In this document: positions 1-5,538 of the stretch, one piece after another
Layout of the letters: each line of letters begins with the position of its first letter
How positions within the stretch are numbered: the stretch's first letter is position 1
Source: Planctomycetota bacterium
GTDB taxonomy: Bacteria > Planctomycetota > PLA2
Reading direction: 5' to 3'
Length of the DNA: 5,538 nt
Assembly: GCA_023150495.1 (NCBI GenBank)
Contig: JAKLKT010000241.1
Span: forward strand, 1 to 5,538
The notes under the pieces: model-generated
The model's input: only the letters and a program-made list of their open reading frames with translations
Databases searched by the model: none
Told to the model about the DNA's origin: nothing
Made by a program: the position numbers and the translations under genes

Positions 1-799
1 CCTCGCCCTCGTTGAGCCAGCGCACGAGACGCTCGCAGATCGCGCGGTTGTTGACGAAGACCGCGGTCGTCCGGTTCGCCTTGACGATGCTCCTGACCTC
101 CCTGACGACGTGAGGCCAGACGGACGGGTCGTCGCCGCGGCCGATGCCGACCACGCGCACCTCGCGCCGCTTCGCGTCGGGCGCGCGGAGGATCTCGACC
201 TTCCGGCCCGGGCCGCCCACGAAGGCCGCCACCGTCCCGGGGGGGCGGACGGTCGCCGAGAGCGCGATCCGCTGCACCTCGGGGAGCCGCTCGACCGCGG
301 TCATCAGGAACGCGCCGCGCTTGGTCCCCGCGACCGCGTGGATCTCGTCGAGGATCACCGCCTTCAGGTCGCGCAGCGCCGGGCGCGCGGACGGCGTCGC
401 GAGGAGGATCGCGAGGCTCTCGGGCGTCGTGCAGAGGATCGAGGGCGGCCGCCGGCCGAAGCGGCGCCGCTCGGAGGCGGGCGTGTCGCCGGTGCGGATG
501 TCACAGCGCACGTCCTCGAGGCCGATGCCGAGGATCGGCGCGAGGAGGTTCCGGCGGACGTCGCTGACGAGCGCCTTCAGGGGCGAGACGTAGAGGACCT
601 GGAGCCGCCCCGGGTCCCACGCGCCGGCGGCGAACCGGTCGAGCGCATGCAGGAACGCGGCGAGCGTCTTCCCGGTGCCGGTGGGAGCGGTCGCGAGCAC
701 GTGCGCGCCGGCGGCGATCCGCGGCCACGCGAGCTCCTGCACGGGCGTCGGCTCGGCGAAGCGGTCCTTGAACCACGCGGTGACGCGCGGGTGGAACAC
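1..799 (-). CDS. lhr: Lhr-family ATP-dependent helicase, N-terminal part (runs off left edge)
   Basis: This is an open frame of 266 codons from a GTG at 799-797 to the left edge, with no stop. Superfamily 2 helicase motifs appear in the right order. They are a Q-motif-like PTPVQ (about residues 17-21), Walker A APTGTGKT (38-45, Lys44), motif Ia SPLKAL followed by DVRRNL, GDTP, TTPESL, Walker B DEIH (151-154), motif III ALSAT (179-183), and the start of the second RecA domain with VFVNN (about 247-251). The run DEIHAVAGTKRG and the DVRRNL and GDTP signatures are typical of Lhr proteins. Lhr enzymes are cytoplasmic 3'-5' DNA translocases and helicases linked to DNA repair. A ligase-associated Lhr-core protein is the main alternative, but those more often carry DELH. 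The start is well supported: GGAG at 809-806 lies 6 nt upstream. The first base of the GTG is also the last base of the upstream desaturase stop codon. The C-terminal winged-helix and Lhr domains lie outside the window. Confidence 0.92.
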   Translation of the reverse strand, partial: MFHPRVTAWFKDRFAEPTPVQELAWPRIAAGAHVLATAPTGTGKTLAAFLHALDRFAAGAWDPGRLQVLYVSPLKALVSDVRRNLLAPILGIGLEDVRCDIRTGDTPASERRRFGRRPPSILCTTPESLAILLATPSARPALRDLKAVILDEIHAVAGTKRGAFLMTAVERLPEVQRIALSATVRPPGTVAAFVGGPGRKVEILRAPDAKRREVRVVGIGRGDDPSVWPHVVREVRSIVKANRTTAVFVNNRAICERLVRWLNEGE

Positions 800-1773
800 T
801 AGGCGCTCCAGAGCGCCCGGTGCGGCTCGTTGCGGACGAAGTAGCCGTGGAGGAGCCGGAGCAGCGAGCGGCGCTCGCGCACGCCGCGCTCGACGAGGAA
901 GGGCCGGAAGAGGTCGACCGCCTTCCCCATCCTGTAGAAGGGGATGTTCGGGAAGATGTGGTGGACGAGGTGGCAGTCGCCCGCGTCCCAGAAGAAGAGG
1001 AACCGGGTGAGGAGGCCGGTCCGGTAGTAGGTCGCGCAGTGGAAGAGGTTCTTCGGGTTCGTCTCGCCGTGCTCGAGGATCGTGCGAACGACGTTCGCGA
1101 CCGGAAGCACGAGGAAGAGCGGGAGGATGTAGCCGTAGAGGACGAACCGCGGCCAGAGGACCGCGAGCGCGATGAGGACGGCCCAGCAGCCGAGGAGGAA
1201 CTTGCGCTCGAAACGCGCGCGCCTCCGCGCCTCCTTGTCCAGCGTGAACGTCCCCTCGGGCGCCGGGAAGCGCGCGGCGCGCTCGCTCTCGAGCTCCCGG
1301 TGAAACGCGAGCAGGTACCCGACGGGCGTAAGGAACAGCAGCCGTTTCCAGCGCGTGTCGAGGTCGTCCTTGTAGGCCTCGTCCGGGTCGGTGCCCGTGT
1401 GCAGGTGGTGGTCGTAGTGCGTCTCGGCGTAGGGGGTGCGGAGGAGGTAGGCGACGAACCCGGTGAAGAGCCCCATCCAGTAGGAGAAGCGCTTCCCCCC
1501 CACGAACCGGTGGACGAAGAAGTCGTGGAGCACGTACCCGAAGGCCATGATCACGAAGCCCTGGGCGACAAAGCAGAGGATCCAGAGCGGGCTCAGGGCG
1601 GGGAGCCACCCGAGCAGCAGGACGAGGCCGACGAAGAGGGCCCAGTGGAACGCGAGCGTGAACCAGTCGAGGAAGGGCGAGGTCTCGTGGAGGTCCTGGA
1701 TCGCGTCCTCGCCGAAGGCCGCGACAAGCTCCTTCTTCGCCTTCGTGAAATCGTAGGGACTCGCGCTCCGCAC
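799..1773 (-). CDS. Fatty-acid-desaturase-like membrane di-iron protein
   Basis: This 324-residue protein (from the GTG at 1773) has the histidine boxes of the membrane fatty acid desaturase superfamily: HDFFVH (83-88, an HX4H box), HYDHH (119-123, followed by H125), and HLVHH (268-272, followed by IFPNIPFYR). An extra EHGE (H235) and H245 sit between boxes two and three. Such histidines bind a di-iron centre that uses O2 to desaturate or hydroxylate acyl or other lipid substrates in the inner membrane. Hydrophobic stretches lie at about 36-56, 62-82, 97-112 and 191-229, with the boxes on polar flanks, as expected for the fold. The substrate cannot be assigned; a carotenoid or other lipid hydroxylase is possible. 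The start is uncertain. The frame stays open upstream to about 2151, but that part overlaps the riboswitch and thiC antisense and is arginine/proline-rich noise. The chosen GTG is the last sensible start before conserved sequence. It has no Shine-Dalgarno, so leaderless translation is possible. The stop overlaps the Lhr start by one base. Confidence 0.88.
   Translation of the reverse strand: MRSASPYDFTKAKKELVAAFGEDAIQDLHETSPFLDWFTLAFHWALFVGLVLLLGWLPALSPLWILCFVAQGFVIMAFGYVLHDFFVHRFVGGKRFSYWMGLFTGFVAYLLRTPYAETHYDHHLHTGTDPDEAYKDDLDTRWKRLLFLTPVGYLLAFHRELESERAARFPAPEGTFTLDKEARRRARFERKFLLGCWAVLIALAVLWPRFVLYGYILPLFLVLPVANVVRTILEHGETNPKNLFHCATYYRTGLLTRFLFFWDAGDCHLVHHIFPNIPFYRMGKAVDLFRPFLVERGVRERRSLLRLLHGYFVRNEPHRALWSA
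806..809 (-). promoter_or_regulatory. Ribosome binding site of the Lhr helicase gene
   Basis: On the minus strand GGAG (809-806) is followed by a 6-nt spacer and the GTG at 799-797. The site lies inside the last codons of the desaturase gene, whose TAG (801-799) shares its final G with the GTG. This arrangement decides the helicase start and implies translational coupling within one mRNA. Confidence 0.75.
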
Positions 1774-1779
1774 GGAGGA

Positions 1780-1785
1780 AGCGTA
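1780..1785 (-). promoter_or_regulatory. Candidate -10 element for the desaturase-lhr operon
   Basis: On the minus strand TACGCT (1785-1780) fits the TANNNT pattern and ends 6 nt before the GTG at 1773. A transcript from it would start at or almost at the start codon, matching the lack of a Shine-Dalgarno there. The hexamer 17 nt upstream (CTCCAG, 1808-1803) does not resemble TTGACA. The call rests on a short, degenerate match plus its position. Confidence 0.3.
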
Positions 1786-1827
1786 ACACCGCGGTCCCTT
1801 GGCTGGAGGGGGGCGCGGGGGGAGGTG

Positions 1828-1833
1828 TACAAT
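1828..1833 (+). promoter_or_regulatory. Candidate -10 element of the thiC promoter
   Basis: TACAAT (1828-1833) matches TATAAT at five of six positions and stands out in a GC-rich stretch. Its expected start point, about 7 nt downstream, is 1840-1841, where the 5' strand of riboswitch helix P1 begins. No good -35 is present: TGGAGG at 1804-1809 (18-nt spacer) matches TTGACA at three of six positions, and TTGGCT at 1799-1804 is too far away (23 nt). Confidence 0.5.
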
Positions 1834-1840
1834 CGAAAGC

Positions 1841-1921
1841 ACGCTCGGGGCGCGGCTCTCGAAGGGTCGCTGAGATGCACCCGTGGAACCTGATCCGGTT
1901 CGGACCGGCGTAGGGAAGCGT
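1841..1921 (+). promoter_or_regulatory. TPP riboswitch (THI-box aptamer) upstream of thiC
   Basis: Conserved THI-box blocks are present in order: CGGGGCGC (1846-1853), CTGAGA (1870-1875), ACCCG (1879-1883), GAACCTGATC (1886-1895) and GGCGTAGGGAAGCG (1907-1920). The helices can be drawn by hand. P1 is ACGCT (1841-1845) with AGCGT (1917-1921). P2 is CGGG (1846-1849) with CCCG (1880-1883). P3 is GCGGCTC (1852-1858) with GGGTCGC (1864-1870), with two G-U pairs and loop TCGAA. P5 is CCGGT (1895-1899) with ACCGG (1904-1908), closing a TCGG loop. CTGAGA is the known pyrimidine-binding segment, and the GCGTAGGGAA side contacts the pyrophosphate through metal ions. P3 is short, with no P3a extension. 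Only 25 nt separate P1 from the thiC ATG, and no hairpin plus U-tract lies there, so I infer control at translation initiation rather than by intrinsic termination. Confidence 0.96.
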
Positions 1922-1930
1922 CCCGGGCGA

Positions 1931-1940
1931 GGAAAGGAAG
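1931..1940 (+). promoter_or_regulatory. thiC: Purine-rich ribosome binding site of thiC
   Basis: GGAAAGGAAG (1931-1940) ends 6 nt before the ATG at 1947. It lies just downstream of riboswitch P1 (ending at 1921), so it is the likely element whose access the riboswitch controls. GAGG (1929-1932) is a second, more distant match. Confidence 0.7.
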
Positions 1941-1946
1941 CTGCTG

Positions 1947-3653
<1,707 letters not shown>

Positions 3654-3683
3654 CGATGCCAGGGGGGTCCGGGGGCAGGTAGC

Positions 3684-4106
3684 ATGGCGCCCATGGGCGA
3701 GACGGACCAGGACATCCGCGCGTTGCGGATCATCGGCACGGCGCTGATCGCGGGGCCCGCGATCTTCCTCGGGATCGTGATCTTCCTCCGGAGCGACCCG
3801 GAGTTCCTCCGCGAGCGGCCGCCGGGCGACGTGATCACGTGGGCCGCGCTCTTCGTCGCGATCGCCGTGATCGCGACGTCCATGATGCTGCCGCAGCCCA
3901 GGGGCGGCGACATCGGGAGGATCCGCGGCCACTTCATCGTGAGGCTCGCCGTCGTGGAGGCCGGCGCCCTGCTCGGCTCGGTCGCCTACTTCCTCGAGGG
4001 CGAGGTCGTCTCGGTCGGCGTCGCCGCGCTCTGCCTCGCCGTCATGGCGACGCTCCACTTCCCGACGCGCGACCGCGTCGAGCGGCTCCTCGCGGACCGG
4101 CCCTGA
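3684..4106 (+). CDS. Unrecognised small integral membrane protein, four predicted membrane segments
   Basis: I do not recognise this 140-residue protein. Four hydrophobic stretches are visible at about residues 17-35, 50-69, 84-104 and 107-126. They are separated by a charged loop (SDPEFLRERPPGD), a polar loop (PQPRGGDIGRIRG) and a very short turn (EGE). The ends are polar: an acidic N-terminus (GETDQD) and a C-terminal tail (FPTRDRVERLLADRP). There are no catalytic motifs, cysteines that look like ligands, or transporter signatures. The gene begins 30 bp after thiC on the same strand with no terminator between, so it is probably cotranscribed and under the TPP riboswitch. A thiamin-related role is only guilt by position. 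GGGGG (3671-3675) and AGG (3677-3679) can serve the ATG at 3684. An in-frame ATG at 3693 (MGETDQD) is an alternative that would remove three residues. Codon use resembles thiC, which supports real coding. Confidence 0.8.
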   Translation: MAPMGETDQDIRALRIIGTALIAGPAIFLGIVIFLRSDPEFLRERPPGDVITWAALFVAIAVIATSMMLPQPRGGDIGRIRGHFIVRLAVVEAGALLGSVAYFLEGEVVSVGVAALCLAVMATLHFPTRDRVERLLADRP

Positions 4107-4110
4107 GGAG

Positions 4111-5451
4111 TCAGCGCGGGAGCGCGGCCTCCGTGCGCGCGGAGGCCATGTCGACGATGCGGAGGTCGAAGCGGCCCTTGCCGAAGAGGCCGTCCATCAC
4201 CTCCTGCGGCGCCGCGCGGTAGCGGAGCGTCGCTTCGATCACGAGCGGCCCCTCCGCTCCCGCGGGCACCCTCACCTCCCACGTCTCGCGCACGGTCTCC
4301 TTCGGCGGCAGGAGCCTCTCCTTCGCGATCCTCTCCGCGCGCCAAGGGAGGTAGGTCACCTCGCCCTTCGCGTCGACGAGCACCGAGTGGTACATGACCG
4401 CCGCCGGGTCGACCTTGCCGTCCCCGTCCACGGCGCCGCTGCGGAACACCTCCGCGCCCTTCGCGTCCGTCACCCTGAGGTCGATCCACACCTGCCGGAG
4501 CTCCGTGATGCTCGTCGGGATCGCGTGGCCCGCGCCCACGTTCGTGAGCGAGACCGTGACGTCGAGCGTCCTCCCCGCGCCGGGCTCCGCGGCGACCGAC
4601 ATCTCGACCGCCGCCTTGAGCCGCGCCTCCGACTCCGCCGCGTGCGCGCCTCCCGTGTGCTTGCTGTCCGTGCTCGCGCCGCTGAACCGGTGGTCGTGCA
4701 CGTCGGGCCGCTCCATCATGTCGCCGAGCGTCCGGCCCGGGACCTTCATCGGCTTCATCGTCCGCGCCACCTCGGCCGCCTGCGCCGCCGACCGCATGTG
4801 GCAGTCCTGGCACTGGATGCCCGCCTTCGCATAGGGGCCCTTCGCCCACTCCTCGTAGGTGTTCTCGATCGGGAGCCCGTTCTTCGGGTGCAGGAGCGTG
4901 TGGCACGCGGAGCAGAGCATCGCGCCGCGGTGCGTCTCCGAGTACGCCGACTTGTGCGCGGGCGTCGGCGACGGGTCCTCGAGCGGGCCGAACCGCACCT
5001 CGCCGCCCTCGAGCAGGAACGACGCGTTCGCGCCGCCGCCGGCGTGGACGACGTCGACCGTCCGGATGCTGTGGCACACGTCGCACGTGACCCCCTCGTG
5101 CACGAGGTAGTCCTCCTTCCCCGTCGCGACCGCGATCGGCGTGTGGCACGACGAGCAGAACCGGTAGGTCTCCTCGCCCGCGTCCTTCCGCGCGAGCTCC
5201 GCGAACGCGCGGTAGATCCCGTCGTCGTGCGCGCGGTTGTGGAGCGATCCCTTCCACTCCTCGTACTGGCCCTTGTGGCACTCGCCGCAGTCCTTCGCCT
5301 CGAAGAAGTGGTCGGGGTCCGAGAGCTTCCCGTCCGGCGTGCGCATCCTGCTCGGCGCGAACGGCGAGGGATCCTCCGCGAACACGAGGGCGAGGAGGAG
5401 GAGGGGCGCGGGGAGGAGGAGGAGCCGCCGCATCGACGGCGAGGGTATCAC
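4111..5451 (-). CDS. Secreted five-heme cytochrome c (cytochrome c554-like multiheme family)
   Basis: This 446-residue protein has five CXXCH heme-attachment motifs: CGECH (55-59), CSSCH (99-103), CDVCH (123-127), CSACH (180-184) and CQDCH (214-218, followed by Met). Surrounding motifs match the cytochrome c554-like multiheme family: EEWKGSLHNRAH (candidate distal histidines H71 and H75), ETHRGAMLCSACH, and TYEEWAKGPYAKAG before the last heme. A Sec signal peptide is clear: MRR (7-9), a leucine-rich core, and likely cleavage after VFA (residue 25). The mature protein should therefore be periplasmic or outside the cytoplasmic membrane. Residues about 280-435 hold no heme and look like a beta-rich domain carrying TNVGAGHAIPT (303-313), a motif common in such multiheme proteins. 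The electron donor and acceptor are unknown, and an enzymatic role cannot be excluded. The GTG at 5451 is chosen because it overlaps the upstream gene's TGA (GTGA) and has AGGCGGAG just before it. The ATG at 5433 (residue 7) also leaves a full signal peptide. The gene ends 4 bp from the convergent gene's stop. Confidence 0.93.
   Translation of the reverse strand: MIPSPSMRRLLLLPAPLLLLALVFAEDPSPFAPSRMRTPDGKLSDPDHFFEAKDCGECHKGQYEEWKGSLHNRAHDDGIYRAFAELARKDAGEETYRFCSSCHTPIAVATGKEDYLVHEGVTCDVCHSIRTVDVVHAGGGANASFLLEGGEVRFGPLEDPSPTPAHKSAYSETHRGAMLCSACHTLLHPKNGLPIENTYEEWAKGPYAKAGIQCQDCHMRSAAQAAEVARTMKPMKVPGRTLGDMMERPDVHDHRFSGASTDSKHTGGAHAAESEARLKAAVEMSVAAEPGAGRTLDVTVSLTNVGAGHAIPTSITELRQVWIDLRVTDAKGAEVFRSGAVDGDGKVDPAAVMYHSVLVDAKGEVTYLPWRAERIAKERLLPPKETVRETWEVRVPAGAEGPLVIEATLRYRAAPQEVMDGLFGKGRFDLRIVDMASARTEAALPR
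4126..4147. terminator. GC-rich inverted repeat near convergent gene ends, possible transcription barrier
   Basis: GGCCTCCG (4126-4133) and CGGAGGCC (4140-4147) form a perfect 8-bp stem around a 6-nt TGCGCG loop. The repeat starts 20 bp after the stop of the membrane-protein gene and lies in the last codons of the convergent cytochrome gene. There is no T-tract on either strand, so it is not a standard intrinsic terminator. In DNA this GC-rich a stem of this size can also arise by chance. Confidence 0.25.
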
Positions 5452-5538
5452 GCTCCGCCTAGCGCCTCGCGTACCGCAGCGCGGAGCTCTCTCTCCCCTC
5501 CCCCGAGCCCCCTCCGGATCGCGTCGGCGGAGAGGCGC
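5448..5538 (-). CDS. C-terminal end of an unidentified upstream gene (runs off right edge)
   Basis: On the minus strand one frame reads 29 codons from the right edge to a TGA at 5450-5448. The sequence starts RLSADAIRR and ends with AAVREALGGA. It is rich in alternating charged and aliphatic residues, like a C-terminal amphipathic helix with a glycine-rich break. Third positions are mostly G or C, more so than in the frame that continues into the cytochrome. The TGA overlaps the cytochrome GTG as GTGA, a usual operon junction. The piece is too short for any family assignment. The competing frame ending at TAG (5462-5460) is less convincing. Confidence 0.55.
   Translation of the reverse strand, partial: RLSADAIRRGLGGGERELRAAVREALGGA
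5453..5460 (-). promoter_or_regulatory. Ribosome binding site of the cytochrome gene
   Basis: AGGCGGAG on the minus strand (5460-5453) lies just before the GTG at 5451-5449; its AGG is 6 nt from the start codon. It falls inside the last codons of the upstream gene and favours the GTG over the ATG at 5433, which has no close purine-rich site. Confidence 0.5.

Noticed and set aside
110..802. Plus-strand 230-codon frame opposite the helicase
   Set aside because: The minus strand here carries a full ordered set of helicase motifs; this frame is low-complexity Arg/Asp/Glu/Ala sequence.
1799..1804. TTGGCT as a -35 element for thiC
   Set aside because: The spacing to TACAAT (1828-1833) is 23 nt, too long for a normal sigma-70-type promoter.
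820..1893. Plus-strand 357-codon frame antisense to the desaturase
   Set aside because: It is highly charged (Glu, Arg, Val) and mirrors the desaturase codons; the opposite strand encodes all the histidine boxes.
3986..5281. Minus-strand 431-codon frame overlapping the cytochrome
   Set aside because: It is a shifted shadow of the cytochrome gene, Arg/Gly-rich, and lacks the CXXCH motifs and signal peptide.
5385..5430. GAGGAGGAGG-type purine tract that looks like a microsatellite
   Set aside because: It is the complement of leucine codons (CTC) in the cytochrome signal peptide core, so it reflects coding rather than a repeat element.

Overview
The window comes from a high-GC bacterium (roughly 70% G+C by eye, with strong G/C preference at third codon positions). 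A TPP riboswitch-controlled thiC, an Lhr-family helicase, a membrane di-iron desaturase and a secreted multiheme c-type cytochrome fit a Gram-negative chromosome with c-type cytochrome maturation. The phylum cannot be fixed from sequence alone. A planctomycete, acidobacterial, myxococcal or related lineage is plausible but unproven.

Layout, left to right: (1) positions 1-799, minus strand, the N-terminal about 266 codons of an Lhr-type DEAD/DEAH helicase that runs off the left edge. (2) Positions 799-1773, minus strand, a 324-residue histidine-box fatty-acid-desaturase-like membrane protein. Its stop codon shares one base with the helicase GTG start (TAGTG), so these two genes form a coupled two-gene unit. 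(3) Positions 1774-1946, a divergent control region holding a candidate minus-strand -10 element, a plus-strand -10 element and a complete TPP (THI-box) riboswitch. (4) Positions 1947-3653, plus strand, thiC, the HMP-P synthase of thiamin pyrimidine biosynthesis. (5) Positions 3684-4106, plus strand, an unrecognised 140-residue protein with four predicted membrane segments, probably cotranscribed with thiC. (6) Positions 4111-5451, minus strand, a secreted five-heme cytochrome c that converges on the previous gene with only 4 bp between stop codons. (7) Positions 5448-5538, minus strand, the C-terminal end of a further gene, visible through a GTGA stop/start overlap with the cytochrome.

The best-understood logic is thiamin control: TPP binding to the leader RNA should reduce ThiC production. 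The leader is very compact, with P1 starting at about the predicted transcription start and only 25 nt between P1 and the ATG. No intrinsic terminator is visible there, so control of translation initiation is the simplest model. The desaturase-helicase pairing and the cytochrome with its cut-off upstream partner are minus-strand operons without an obvious functional link to thiamin. I see no CRISPR array, insertion sequence, tRNA, rRNA, attachment site or origin. I do not see a clear novel system. The points most worth following are the orphan membrane gene behind thiC, the desaturase-Lhr coupling, the five-heme cytochrome operon and the compact riboswitch platform.
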